Shown here: positions 25,932-39,943 of the stretch, piece after piece
Position numbering within the stretch: the first letter of the stretch is position 1
How the letters are laid out: each line of letters begins with the position of its first letter
NCBI RefSeq assembly: GCF_016801985.1
Contig: NZ_JAEVLS010000008.1
Coordinates: 124,001 to 188,000 of the forward strand
Length of the DNA stretch: 64,000 bases
Direction of reading: 5' to 3'
Source: Steroidobacter gossypii
GTDB lineage: Bacteria > Pseudomonadota > Gammaproteobacteria > Steroidobacterales > Steroidobacteraceae
Notes under the pieces: generated by a model
What the model was told of the DNA's origin: nothing
The model's input: the letters and a program-made list of their open reading frames with translations, nothing else
The model's database searches: none
Made by a program: the position numbers and the translations under genes

Positions 25932-27647
25932 ATGAATTCCGGGTCTCTTAGTATTCGTGCTCGTATCATTGTCACCCTGCTGGTGCTCGCGGTCTCGATG
26001 CTGACCGTCGGCGGCCTCGGCTTGTACGGCATGAACGGCATCGTCGACGACCTCGACGACATGTACGAGCGGCGCGTGCTGGTGATTTCCGGAGTGGGCG
26101 AACTGAAGGCCCGGGAGCTCGATCGACAGGCGCTCATCTCTCTGGCCGTGTTGGCCGACGATCCCGCCACGCGCGCGCACGTGAAGTTGGAGCGGCAGCA
26201 GAACAAGGCGGAAGTCGACCGCCTTCTGACCGAGTACGGCGCGGCGCAGGTGACCCCTGACGGTAAAGCCACCTTCGAAGTGCTCAAGAAGGCTCACCTC
26301 GGTCTGGAGTCAGTGATCGAAGAGGTCGATGCAGCGCTGCGAGCCAACGACGACGATCTCGCCGCCAGCCTGATCGTCAACAAGGTCGACCCCGCCTTCG
26401 ACGTGTTGAGCGAGGCGTTCGAACAAGTTGCCAAGCACCAGTTCAATCGCGCCGAGGAAGCTTTGCGCAATGCGCACAGCGAGTTCAGCGCCAGCCGTGC
26501 GATCAGCGTCGCCGCGATCGTCATCGGGCTGGTTGTGGCCGGTGCTTTCGTGTTGTTCCTGATGCGCGCCATCATGTCCGGCCTCGGTACCGCGATGAGC
26601 GTCGCCGAGAAAATCGCGGACGGTCAGTTGGGTCATCGCATCGACAGCCGCGGCGACGAATTCGGCGTGCTGCTCAATTCGCTGAAGCGCATGGATGAGA
26701 AGCTGCACGAGATCGTCGGCGGCGTGCGTACGGCGTCGGATGCTGTCGGAGGCGCGGCTTCACAGCTGTCTCGCGGCAATGACGACTTGTCACAGCGTAC
26801 GCAGGAACAGGCGTCGGCGCTGGAAGAGACAGCGTCGAGCATGGAAGAGATGACCGCGACGGTGAAACAGAACGCGGACAACGCGCGCCAGGCGAATCAG
26901 CTCGCCAGCGGCGCTCGCGGTCAGGCGGAGCGCGGCGGGGAAGTCGTATCGCGCGCCGTCTCGGCGATGGCGGAGATCAACAATTCCAGCCGCAAGATCG
27001 CCGACATCATCAGTGTCATCGACGAGATCGCGTTCCAGACCAACCTGCTGGCGCTGAACGCCGCGGTGGAAGCGGCGCGCGCCGGTGAACAAGGTCGTGG
27101 CTTCGCGGTGGTGGCGAGTGAAGTGCGCAGCCTCGCGCAGCGCAGCGCCACGGCCGCCAAGGAGATCAAGGATCTCATCGGCGACTCGGTGGAGAAGGTG
27201 AACAGCGGCAGCGCGCTGGTCGACGAGTCGGGCAAGGTGCTCGGCGAGATTATGGAAAGCGTCAAAAAAGTCAGCGACATCGTAGCCGAGATCGCCGCGG
27301 CCAGCGGAGAGCAGGCACAGGGTATCGATCAGGTGAACAATGCCGTGACGCAAATGGACGAGACCACTCAGCAAAACGCGGCGCTGGTGGAAGAGGCGGC
27401 TTCGGCGGCCAAATCCATGGAACAGCAGGCCCAGCAGCTAGTGGAGCAGATCTCCTTCTTCCGCACGGCCGGCCAGTCGACGCCATCCGTTCAGGTGAAG
27501 CTCGCCGTCGCGAACCAGCCGAGCGCATCGGTGCGGTCGATCGCCCGTCCGGCCGTGCAACGCGCGGGTGCCAAAGTTGCGGCCCGTCCGGCGCCGGCGC
27601 CGCTCGCCCGGGCCAGCGGCGACGACAGCGCGTGGCAGGAATTCTGA
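25932..27647 (+). CDS. Methyl-accepting chemotaxis protein
   Basis: 571 residues. First membrane helix at about 12-32, a helical periplasmic domain, second helix at about 190-212, HAMP ([20 protein letters not shown]), methylation helices and the signalling tip [20 protein letters not shown]. It is closely similar to the MCP at 15300 over the cytoplasmic half and shares its C-terminus [10 protein letters not shown] followed by AWQEF, a possible CheR/CheB tether. It is monocistronic: a terminator lies 130 bp upstream and a separate gene follows. The ligand domain differs from that of the first MCP, implying another signal. Confidence 0.94.
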   Translation: MNSGSLSIRARIIVTLLVLAVSMLTVGGLGLYGMNGIVDDLDDMYERRVLVISGVGELKARELDRQALISLAVLADDPATRAHVKLERQQNKAEVDRLLTEYGAAQVTPDGKATFEVLKKAHLGLESVIEEVDAALRANDDDLAASLIVNKVDPAFDVLSEAFEQVAKHQFNRAEEALRNAHSEFSASRAISVAAIVIGLVVAGAFVLFLMRAIMSGLGTAMSVAEKIADGQLGHRIDSRGDEFGVLLNSLKRMDEKLHEIVGGVRTASDAVGGAASQLSRGNDDLSQRTQEQASALEETASSMEEMTATVKQNADNARQANQLASGARGQAERGGEVVSRAVSAMAEINNSSRKIADIISVIDEIAFQTNLLALNAAVEAARAGEQGRGFAVVASEVRSLAQRSATAAKEIKDLIGDSVEKVNSGSALVDESGKVLGEIMESVKKVSDIVAEIAAASGEQAQGIDQVNNAVTQMDETTQQNAALVEEAASAAKSMEQQAQQLVEQISFFRTAGQSTPSVQVKLAVANQPSASVRSIARPAVQRAGAKVAARPAPAPLARASGDDSAWQEF

Positions 27648-27675
27648 TTGAGGGATTGCCCTAACTCCGTATAAG
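27648..27675 (+). promoter_or_regulatory. Candidate sigma-70 promoter for the hybrid kinase gene
   Basis: TTGAGG (27648-27653) and TATAAG (27670-27675) with a 16-bp spacer, about 110 bp before the GTG start. The -35 begins one base after the stop of the preceding MCP. Match is reasonable but not unique in this GC-rich spacer. Confidence 0.35.
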
Positions 27676-27786
27676 AGGATTCAATGAGGAACGCTGTTGT
27701 GCAGTGAAACGTACTGATTGCGTTCCCTCGCGCCCCAGGCGAGCGTGTAACGAATTTGTCTCCATAACGAAGGCTGGGATTCGGAC

Positions 27787-32321
<4,535 letters not shown>

Positions 32322-32398
32322 AGCCGCGGCGCGCTTGCCCGGTTCGCGGCAGCGGCGTTAGCCTCTGGGCAGAAATCGAGCCCCGGGGGGGAATGCAT

Positions 32399-33172
32399 AT
32401 GTCAGCTGCAGAGCAGACCGCGGTCAACGTGCGCCAGCAGGTCTCGGCCGAGGAGTGGGCGACGCGAGTCGATCTGGCAGCCTGTTATCGTCTCATCGCG
32501 CATTTCGGTTGGGACGACCTGGTGTTCACCCACATCTCGGCGCGCGTGCCGGGCACGCATGACTTTCTCATCAATCCGTATGGACTGATGTTCGAGGAAG
32601 TCACCGCATCCAACCTGGTGCGCGTCGACCTCGCCGGCAATAAAACATTGCCGAGCCCCTACGAGATCAATCCGGCCGGTTACACCATCCACAGCGCCGT
32701 GCACGAGGCGCGCGACGATGCCGGTTGCGTCCTGCACCTTCATACGATGGAAGGCATCGCGGTGTCGGCCCAGCAGCGCGGCCTGCTGCCGATCTCGCAA
32801 CAGGCGACTTTCATCACATTGAGCCTGTCGTATCACGATTACGAAGGCCTGGCGCTCAACCCGGACGAGAAGGCGCGCTTGCAGGCTCACCTCGGCGACA
32901 CGCGCCATATGATTCTGCGCAATCACGGCCTGCTGACCGTCGGCCGCACCGTCTCCGACGCCTTCCTGGCGATGTACAGCCTGCAGCGCGCTTGTGAGAT
33001 TCAGATCATGGCGCAGGCCGGCGGCAGCGCCGAACTGATCAACATTCCACAAGCCGTGCTGGACACCGTCCCCGAGTACGTACGGCTGGTGACGCGTGGC
33101 GCCGGCGCCGGGCTGGTGTGGCCGGCGCTGCTGAGAAAGATGGACCGCCTCGATCCGGGCTATCGCGAATAA
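32399..33172 (+). CDS. Class II aldolase/adducin family protein
   Basis: 257 residues of the fuculose-1-phosphate aldolase/adducin fold: WGDD-like FGWDDLVFTHISARVPG, then INPYGLMFEEVTASNLVRVD, metal-site histidines in VLHLHT, and RNHGLLTVG. Members include sugar-phosphate aldolases and epimerases, but many of this subtype are uncharacterised. Two ATGs (32393 and 32399) follow a G-run; 32399 has the better spacing. It is separated from leuS by 77 bp and is not a usual member of the leuS-lptE block. Substrate unknown. Confidence 0.88.
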   Translation: MSAAEQTAVNVRQQVSAEEWATRVDLAACYRLIAHFGWDDLVFTHISARVPGTHDFLINPYGLMFEEVTASNLVRVDLAGNKTLPSPYEINPAGYTIHSAVHEARDDAGCVLHLHTMEGIAVSAQQRGLLPISQQATFITLSLSYHDYEGLALNPDEKARLQAHLGDTRHMILRNHGLLTVGRTVSDAFLAMYSLQRACEIQIMAQAGGSAELINIPQAVLDTVPEYVRLVTRGAGAGLVWPALLRKMDRLDPGYRE

Positions 33173-33307
33173 TCCGCATTCCACCGACACCCCGGTTTTT
33201 GTGGGGCCTGGTCCACGTAAAAGTACAAACCGTGGTTGCCTCAACGGCGCGCCAATGATAAAGCAACGTGCATAGTGCAAATCGCGTACGGTTGCTAGAG
33301 AAAAGAG

Positions 33308-34405
33308 ATGAAAGCGGGTGTCATGGCAACGCGGCTGTCAGTCCTGACCCGTGCGTTGCCGTCGCGAATCCTGGTGGTCGAGGACGACGCGCAGGATCGC
33401 GAGTTGATCACGCGGCGCCTGACGGCGGCCGGCTTCGAAGTCCGGCATGCATCGCACGGCCAGGAAGCGCTCGATATGCTCGAGCGTCATTGGTATCCGC
33501 TGGTGATCACCGATTGGCACATGCCGGTGATGGACGGTCTGGCGCTGACTCGGGAACTGCGCGCCCGGGGTGCGGACGACACGTACGTCATCATGTGGAC
33601 CATGCGCGACGCCAGCACCGACTTCGAACAAGGTTACCTCGCCGGCGTCGACGACTATCTCACCAAGAAAGTTTCCGACCCGGAACTGTTCGCTCGCATC
33701 TACGCTGCATTCAATACGCTCGCCCTGCGTCGCTCGCTGCGTGAAGCGCAGGAAGCGGTGTTGGAACAGTCGGTGAGCATCGACGTCGAGTCAGGCGCGT
33801 TCTCACCGAGCGAGTTGCAGGCTCGGCTGCTGTCCGAGATCCGGCGGGGGCAGCGCTATGGCCGCCAGTTGGCGGTCCTTACTTTGGGCGTGCGCGTCGC
33901 CGGAGAGCCGGCCGACGACTGCGCGCCCGATGCAGGAACGTTGAAAGAGGTCGTTCAAGCGATCGACGCCACGGTGCGTGCCCATGTCGATTGGATCGGC
34001 CGCCTGGAATCGCCCGTGGGAGCGGTATTTGCGGTGGTGTTGCCCGAAGCGGGCATCATCGAAGCGCCATTGATCAAGGAGCGGATGATGGCGGCTTTGA
34101 CCCGCTATGCCGAGACCGCCGCGGCGCCCCTGGCTTTCAGCTATGGCGTGGCGGCCCTGGAGCGCGATGGCAACGGCGGCGCACCGGTGGATGCTGCCGA
34201 AATGCTCAATGTAGCCGAGCACTGCCGACACTGTCCGGGCCATTCAGGTCACGAGCAGCTCGCGGCCGTTCAGCGCAGCGTCGCCACCCATGCCGGCATC
34301 GTTTGCCGACATGGCTACGTGGTCGACAGCCAATGCATGCTGAAAAGTCCCGCCCCCATGCGAGCCCCCCAGCCGGTGGCCGTCGGCAAGAACGCCACAC
34401 GTTGA
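33308..34405 (+). CDS. Response regulator with degenerate GGDEF-like domain
   Basis: 365 residues. Receiver domain with VVEDDAQDRELI, phosphorylation site D69 (VITDWHMPVMDG) and K120. Residues about 165-290 have the length and spacing of a diguanylate-cyclase domain (SEIRRGQRYGRQLAVLTLGV, later PLAFSYGVAAL), but the GGDEF signature region reads GRLESPVGAVFAVVLPEA, so the catalytic GG(D/E)EF is absent. It should therefore be inactive as a cyclase and may be a receiver-driven binding protein. The C-terminal tail after about residue 290 is Cys/His-containing (EHCRHCPGHSGHEQ). It lies between the aldolase and lptE. Confidence 0.8.
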   Translation: MKAGVMATRLSVLTRALPSRILVVEDDAQDRELITRRLTAAGFEVRHASHGQEALDMLERHWYPLVITDWHMPVMDGLALTRELRARGADDTYVIMWTMRDASTDFEQGYLAGVDDYLTKKVSDPELFARIYAAFNTLALRRSLREAQEAVLEQSVSIDVESGAFSPSELQARLLSEIRRGQRYGRQLAVLTLGVRVAGEPADDCAPDAGTLKEVVQAIDATVRAHVDWIGRLESPVGAVFAVVLPEAGIIEAPLIKERMMAALTRYAETAAAPLAFSYGVAALERDGNGGAPVDAAEMLNVAEHCRHCPGHSGHEQLAAVQRSVATHAGIVCRHGYVVDSQCMLKSPAPMRAPQPVAVGKNATR

Positions 34406-34460
34406 CCGCGACGCGTCGGCCCGCGAACATTGCGGATCGTTCGCTTCGAGAGTTTCCCGA

Positions 34461-34961
34461 ATGTCCTTGTCCCTGCCTCGTTATCGCTGGGTGCTGATCG
34501 CGGCCTGTCTGAGCACCTTGCTGGCGGGTTGCGGCTGGCGTCTGCAGGGCACGACGAGGCTGTCGCCGGTCATGGCGGCGACTTATGTCGAGACCGACGA
34601 TCGCTATACCGACTTCAATCGCGCGCTGCGCGACAGCCTGCGGGCGTCCGGTGCGCGGCTTACCGCCCATCGTGACGAAGCCACTGCGGTGGTGAAAATC
34701 ATCAAAGATGAAAGTGGCCAGCGCGTGCTCACCGTCTCCGGTCGCAACACGCCGGAAGAATACGAGGTGTTCTATACCATCGAGTATTCCGTCGAGGGTC
34801 GTACCGAAGAGCTGATTCCGCCGCAAAAGGTCGAGGTCACGCGCGACTACAACTACGACGAAACCGCCGTGCTCGCCAAGCAGAAGGAGCAGGCCATCCT
34901 GCGCGAAGCGCTGGCTCGGGATCTGGCCGGGCTCGTGGTGCGTCGTCTCGCTTCGTTGTAA
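34461..34961 (+). CDS. lptE: LPS-assembly lipoprotein LptE
   Basis: 166 residues. Lipoprotein signal peptide with lipobox LLAGC, lipidated C24, then GWRLQGTTRLSPVMAATYVE, the LptE/RlpB opening. The rest fits the LptE fold: FNRALRDSLRASGARLT and the EEYEVFYTIEYSVEGR block. LptE is the outer-membrane lipoprotein plug of LptD that places LPS on the cell surface. In most gammaproteobacteria lptE sits between leuS and holA; here unrelated genes occur on both sides. Its stop overlaps the next ATG by one base. Confidence 0.93.
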   Translation: MSLSLPRYRWVLIAACLSTLLAGCGWRLQGTTRLSPVMAATYVETDDRYTDFNRALRDSLRASGARLTAHRDEATAVVKIIKDESGQRVLTVSGRNTPEEYEVFYTIEYSVEGRTEELIPPQKVEVTRDYNYDETAVLAKQKEQAILREALARDLAGLVVRRLASL

Positions 34962-35449
34962 TGCCCGAAGTTCTGAAGGTCACCGACGCGGGCGTCGAGG
35001 TCGTCACCGGTCTGCTGAGTCGCTACGGTCTGGAGTGCGTGTCGCTCGGCGTCGATGAGCCGATTCCCGGCTCGTATTGGGGCGACAGTGAGGCCGGGTT
35101 GGTCGGCGCGAAGATCTACTGGCGCCCGGACACGCCCTTGCATTCCCTGTTGCACGAGGCGAGTCATTTCATTTGCATGGATGATGGACGCCGCGAGCAG
35201 TTGGACAAGGATGCCGGCGGCGACTACGACGAAGAAAACGGCGTTTGTTATTTGCAGATCCTGCTGGCGGACGAGCTGCCCGGCGTAGGGCGGGAGCGCA
35301 TGTGCCAGGACATGGATGCGTGGGGCTACACCTTCCGCCTCGGTTCGGCGCGAGCGTGGTTCGAGCAGGACGCAGACGATGCGCGCGCCTGGCTGGTCGA
35401 CCGCGGCGTCATCGACGACGCTGGTCAGCCAACCTGGCGCAAACGATAG
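34961..35449 (+). CDS. Uncharacterised HEXXH (zincin-like) protein
   Basis: 162 residues, no signal peptide or membrane helix. The central LLHEASHFICMDDGRREQ contains a HEXXH zinc-binding motif (H65, E66, H69), followed by an acidic stretch and CYLQILLADELPG. The HExSH with a following Cys and RRE resembles, at a distance, the motif region of EpmC (elongation factor P hydroxylase, HEISHW), but the rest does not match that family by eye. Start ATG overlaps the lptE stop, so it is coupled to lptE. I do not recognise the family; a cytosolic metalloprotein is the safe description. Confidence 0.7.
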   Translation: MPEVLKVTDAGVEVVTGLLSRYGLECVSLGVDEPIPGSYWGDSEAGLVGAKIYWRPDTPLHSLLHEASHFICMDDGRREQLDKDAGGDYDEENGVCYLQILLADELPGVGRERMCQDMDAWGYTFRLGSARAWFEQDADDARAWLVDRGVIDDAGQPTWRKR

Positions 35450-35462
35450 CCGCTCCAGGCAA

Positions 35463-36536
35463 TCACTCTCGGAAACGATCCGTCGCCAGGATCAGCCGGT
35501 GCGTATTGCCCGCCTCGAACGCCGAGTGCCCCGCGTCCGGCGCGATGTGAAACTCCGCTTCCGGCCACGCCTGATGCAGCTTCCAGGCAGTCTGCATCGG
35601 GCACACCACGTCATAGCGACCCTGCACGATCACCGCTGGAATGTGGCGAATCCGGTCCACGTTTCGGAGCAACTGATCCTCGGTTTCCAGAAAGCCGCGA
35701 TTCACGAAGTAGTGACATTCGATACGCGCCACGGCGACCGCGAAATCTTCTTCGCCCCATTTGTGCAGATTGTCTTCGTTGACGTGCAGATAGCTGGTGG
35801 CCGCTTCCCAGATCGACCACGCGCGCGCGGCCTTGACTCGAGTGTCACGGTCTTCGCTGGTGAGGCGCTTGTAGAAAGCCTTGATCATGTCGCCGCGCTC
35901 GGCCGGCGGAATGGCCGCGACGTAGTTCTGCCAGTGGTCGGGAAACAATGCGCTGGCGCCGCCTTCGAAATAGAACCAGCGCAGCTCGAACTGCGACAGC
36001 GTGAAGATGCCGCGCAAAACGATTTCGCTCACGTGCTCCGGATGGGTTTGTGAATAGGCCAGTCCCAGCGTCGAGCCCCAGGAGCCGCCGAACACCAGCC
36101 AGCGTTCGATGCCGAGGTGTTTGCGTAACTTTTCCATGTCTTCGACCAGATGCCAGGTGGTGTTGTCCTCGAGGCTGGCGTGCGGCTTGCTCCGGCCGCA
36201 GCCGCGCTGGTCGAACAGGATGATGCGATAGGCATCCGGATCGAAAAAGCTGCGCGCCCGGTTGTCACAACCGGCGCCCGGCCCACCGTGCACGAACACG
36301 GCCGGCTTGCCTTTGGGATTGCCGCACTCTTCGTAGTAGATCTCGTGCACGTCGGAAACGCGCAGCATGCCGCTCTTGTAGGGCTTGATCGCCGGATAGA
36401 GGGTGCGCAGGCCGCTCGCGATCTTGGTCGGGCGCTTGCGCTTGGCGAGCACGGCATGGCGGGCATGGTCGCGTTGTTTGCTCGCCGCCGCGGGGCGGGC
36501 AGCGCGCCGCGTCGTTGTTCGCTTCTTGCTAGCCAT
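35463..36536 (-). CDS. pip: Proline iminopeptidase (alpha/beta hydrolase, S33)
   Basis: 357 residues. Oxyanion motif HGGPG (83-87), nucleophile S152 in FGGSWGSTLGLAY, acid in GRYDVVCPM and histidine in DAGHSAFE, all typical of prolyl aminopeptidases, which release N-terminal proline from peptides. The core begins near residue 45; before it there is a basic, Ala-rich extension (MASKKRTTTRRAARPAAASK and on) absent from standard enzymes. It is convergent with the HEXXH gene and divergent from the EamA transporter. The extension may bind nucleic acid or be an annotation-like overextension; an internal ATG at MLRVSDVHEIYY is the alternative start. Confidence 0.92.
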   Translation of the reverse strand: MASKKRTTTRRAARPAAASKQRDHARHAVLAKRKRPTKIASGLRTLYPAIKPYKSGMLRVSDVHEIYYEECGNPKGKPAVFVHGGPGAGCDNRARSFFDPDAYRIILFDQRGCGRSKPHASLEDNTTWHLVEDMEKLRKHLGIERWLVFGGSWGSTLGLAYSQTHPEHVSEIVLRGIFTLSQFELRWFYFEGGASALFPDHWQNYVAAIPPAERGDMIKAFYKRLTSEDRDTRVKAARAWSIWEAATSYLHVNEDNLHKWGEEDFAVAVARIECHYFVNRGFLETEDQLLRNVDRIRHIPAVIVQGRYDVVCPMQTAWKLHQAWPEAEFHIAPDAGHSAFEAGNTHRLILATDRFRE

Positions 36537-36721
36537 TCATGCCAACCCTTTCATTGACTCGGATCGGGCATCCTGCCACGACCCTCGTGCGACCGGCAAA
36601 AGGCGCGACTTTCGCCAGTCGCTCGCCACTGCCGTGGCGGGGTACATCCATGGACCCGATGTTTCAGCGAGTGCAATTTTCGACTCTCGCAGTGAGATAG
36701 GGAAGGGGCGCACGTGCGACA

Positions 36722-37633
36722 ATGGTCGATATGCCTCTCACCACCAAGACCCGCTCCATGCTGCTGTTACTGCTGACCATGACGGTGTGGGGCAGTACTT
36801 TCGTGGTCACCAAGGATCTGGTCGCGCTGTGGCCGCCTTTCACACTGGCGCTGGTGCGCGTCGGCCTCGGCACCTTGGTGCTGCTGCCGATGGCTTTTTC
36901 CAGGCACCGGCGTGGCGATCGCCTGCCGTGGTCGACTATGTGGCTGATGGGACTGGTCGGCGTGGCCCTGTATTACCTCACGTTCAATCTGGCCATGGTG
37001 TACGTCTCGGCCTCGCAAGGCGCGCTCGTTCAGGCGTCCATTCCGGCCATGACCGCACTGGTGGCTGTTTTGTGGCTGCGTGAACGTGCATCCGCCATGC
37101 GATGGCTGGGCATCGCGTTGTCGGTGGGCGGCATCCTGATCGTCTTTTCCGGCAGCGTCGGCAATGGCGGCGGCGAAGCGCCGATGCTCGGCAACTTCCT
37201 GATGTTTTCTTCCGTGGTGTGCTGGGCGTTTTATACGTCGCTGGCCAAGCGAGTCGCCGGCTTCGATTCGATGGTGGTCACCACGGCGGTGATGGGCACG
37301 GGCACGCTGTTATTGGTGCCGCTGGCCGGCTACGAAATCGTCGCGGCGGGCGACGGCTTGACGCCGTTGCCGTTGCGAGCCTGGCTCGGAATCCTGTATC
37401 TGGGCGCCATGGCTTCGGGGCTGGCCTATGTGTTGTACAACGCATCGTTGCGTCATCTGGACGCAAGCGCCGTCGGTGTCTACACCAACCTGATCCCGGT
37501 GGTCGGAGTGCTGACCGGCGTCATCGTGCTGGGCGAGCCGCTCTCGGGGCGCGCGGTCCTGGGCGGTCTGGTGGTGATGCTTGGTGTCTGGATCACCAGC
37601 CGCTCCGAGCGGCCGGTGGCAGCGATCGCTTGA
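36722..37633 (+). CDS. EamA/DMT family transporter
   Basis: 303 residues with about ten transmembrane helices in two EamA repeats; the first opens LLLLLTMTVWGSTFVVTKDLVA and the second has MFSSVVCWAFYTSLAKRVAG. EamA proteins export or import amino acids, nucleotide sugars or other metabolites in the inner membrane. It faces the LysR regulator head-on (stop 37633 against 37635) and is upstream of nothing else on its strand. Substrate unknown. The start at 36722 has a second in-frame ATG at 36731. Confidence 0.9.
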   Translation: MVDMPLTTKTRSMLLLLLTMTVWGSTFVVTKDLVALWPPFTLALVRVGLGTLVLLPMAFSRHRRGDRLPWSTMWLMGLVGVALYYLTFNLAMVYVSASQGALVQASIPAMTALVAVLWLRERASAMRWLGIALSVGGILIVFSGSVGNGGGEAPMLGNFLMFSSVVCWAFYTSLAKRVAGFDSMVVTTAVMGTGTLLLVPLAGYEIVAAGDGLTPLPLRAWLGILYLGAMASGLAYVLYNASLRHLDASAVGVYTNLIPVVGVLTGVIVLGEPLSGRAVLGGLVVMLGVWITSRSERPVAAIA

Positions 37634-37634
37634 T

Positions 37635-38561
37635 CTAGCTTTGGCCCTCGGCGCGCGAGACCCACATTTCCATATCGAGCGGCTGCGCCAGCGACTTCAC
37701 GAGGTCCTGCGCATAGATCGGCAGATCGCGCAGGCTGCGCACGCAGATCATCAGATTACGCAGCGCCCATTCGTCGCTGAGCTCGATGACATGCAAATCC
37801 ATGGTGCGCATGTTGCGCGCGGCTGTGGTCTCCGGCACGACGCCGACACCGACATTGCCTGCGACCATGCGGCACACTGCGTCGAAGCTGCGAAGCTGCA
37901 CACGAAGCTTCAAACGTCGCCCGATGCGCTCCGCTTTATCGGAGAGAAAGCGCTGTAACGAGCTGGCGCGGTCGAGGCCGACGAAGTCGCTGTCCAGCGC
38001 TTCGACGAACGCGATTCTGTCCTTGGCGGCGAGAGCGTGCGTCGGCGAAGTTACCAGCACGAAGCGATCCACGCGAAACGGGAACACTTCCAGCCCGGTC
38101 ACGTCCTCGGTGCCGGCGACGATGCCGATATCGGCTTTGCCATCGGCCACGGCCGCGACGATCTCATCGCTCAAGCGCTCCTCCAGATCGATGTTCACCT
38201 GGGGATGCGATGTCAGAAAATTGCTGAGCGGCTCGGGCAGGAATTCGGTCAGCGCATTGGTGTTCGATAACAACCGCACATGGCCCTTCAAACCATCCGC
38301 GTATTCGCCGAGCTCGGCGCGCATGCGTTCGGCCTGCTGCAGCATCTGGCGGGCGTGATGCACGAGCGTGCGACCCGCGGGTGTGGGATGAACGCCCTGG
38401 CGCTCGCGATTCAGCAGCGGCGTGCCCAGTTCGATTTCCATATTGCGGATTCGAGTGCTGGCAGCAGCCACCGCCAGGTGCATGCGCTCGGCGCCGGCGG
38501 TGATGCTGCCGGCTTCGACCACGTGCAGGAACAGCTTGAGATCGGTCAGATCGAAACGCAT
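37635..38561 (-). CDS. LysR-family transcriptional regulator
   Basis: 308 residues. N-terminal winged helix-turn-helix (LTDLKLFLHVVEAGSITAGA, then AAASTRIRNMEIELGTPLLN and the RQGVHPTPAGRTLV block), then a LysR substrate-binding domain with the GTEDVTGLEVFPF turn. It begins 9 bp after the glutamine-synthetase-like gene on the same strand, so it is the last gene of the aminotransferase operon and probably responds to a metabolite of that pathway. It is convergent with the EamA gene. Confidence 0.93.
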   Translation of the reverse strand: MRFDLTDLKLFLHVVEAGSITAGAERMHLAVAAASTRIRNMEIELGTPLLNRERQGVHPTPAGRTLVHHARQMLQQAERMRAELGEYADGLKGHVRLLSNTNALTEFLPEPLSNFLTSHPQVNIDLEERLSDEIVAAVADGKADIGIVAGTEDVTGLEVFPFRVDRFVLVTSPTHALAAKDRIAFVEALDSDFVGLDRASSLQRFLSDKAERIGRRLKLRVQLRSFDAVCRMVAGNVGVGVVPETTAARNMRTMDLHVIELSDEWALRNLMICVRSLRDLPIYAQDLVKSLAQPLDMEMWVSRAEGQS

Positions 38562-38570
38562 TCGCGCAGT

Positions 38571-39943
38571 TTATACGCTATCGAGGTACCAGTCGTGGTC
38601 TGTTGTCGGCACCAGGGCGTGGTACTTGTCCCACTCCTGGGTCTTGATCGCTACAAGGGCCCGTAAAAAAGCTTCACCCAGCGCTTCGCTCAGGAACGTC
38701 GAGCTCTCGGCGGCCCGCAGGGCCCCGAGCCAATCTCTGGGCAGCGAGGCGGCGATCCCGCTTCCGTAACCATTGCCGGTGATGGGCGGGCCGGGATCGA
38801 GCTTCGCCGTGATGCCGGCATGCACCCCGGCGAGCACGGTGGCCGCGACCAGGTAGGGATTGGCATCGGCGCCACTCACGCGATGTTCGATATGCCGGCT
38901 GGCCGGTGCGCCGGCCGGCACGCGCAGGCTCACCGAACGATTATTGATGCCCCATGTTGGCGCCATCGGTGCGTAACTCTGATGACGGAAGCGACGATAC
39001 GAGTTCGCGTTCGGGGCGAAGATCAGCATGCTCTCCGCCATGGTTTTCTGCAGGCCGCCGATGGCGTGTCTCAGCATCGGGCTGCCAGCGGGATCGTCGG
39101 CGGCGAACAGATTGTTGCCATCGCGATCCTGCACGCTCACGTGCATGTGCATGCCGCTGCCGGCTTGATCCGCGAACGGCTTGGCCATGAAGCAGGCCGT
39201 CAGTCCGTGCTTCAGCGCCATGGCGCGAATCAGTCGTTTGAACAAGATGGCGTCTCGATCGCGCGCAAGGCGTCATCGCGATGGAGCAATGTGATTTCAT
39301 ATTGCCCGGGCGCGTACTCGGACATGAGCGTTCGCAGCGGCAACCCCTGGATCCGAGCGGCTGCGTAGATGTCGTCGAACAGCGGGGCCATGTCGTGCAG
39401 CTTGGTCAGGCCGTACGAGTCGAGTCGCTGCGGCGGGCGTCCTGAAAGCAGCCCAGGCGCCGGCGCGAGTCTTCCTTGTGTATCTCTGGCCACGAGATAA
39501 AACTCGATCTCCGCAGCGACCACGGGCCTCAGCCCGATGCCCTGTAGACGCTGCACCGAGCGAGCCAATGCATGGCGCGGATCGGCGCTACAAGGCTCGC
39601 CATTTGCTTCATACATCGCCATCAACACCTGTGCGCCCGGACGCGACATCCAGTTCGCATGCACCAATGTGCCGGGCACTGGACGACAGATCCGGTCGGC
39701 GTCGCCGACCGACCAGACGAGTCCGGTGGCTTCCACATCCTCGCCGGTGACATCGAGACCGAGAATGGAGCCGGCGACACAGCGACCCTCGCTGTACAGA
39801 GACAGCAGCTCTTCACGTGCGATCAGTTTGCCGCGAGCCACGCCGCCGGGATCGGTGATCAACAGCTCGATGGCTTCTACATCGGGATGGGCTTCGAGAA
39901 AGGCGCGTGCCTCACTGATGTCGGCGTGCATGGCGGCGGTCAT
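38571..39943 (-). pseudogene. Glutamine-synthetase-like (gamma-glutamyl-amine ligase type) gene with frameshift
   Basis: Two adjacent open frames together give one complete GS-family protein. The first (39943 to 39230) encodes the N-terminal beta-grasp and the first part of the catalytic domain, with LVHANWMSRPGAQVLMAMYE, the metal-ligand EIEFYL and SEYAPGQYEITLLHRDDALRAIET. It then goes out of frame (PSCSND stop). The second frame continues exactly where expected with ILFKRLIRAMALKHG, then the PFADQAGSGMHMHVS, NRSVSLRVP and DANPYLV blocks. One base appears missing between 39248 and 39251 (ACG-CC instead of ACG-GCC). The family is closest to PuuA/GlnT-like ligases that glutamylate amines. It is either a recent pseudogene or an assembly/sequencing error. 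Confidence 0.88.
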
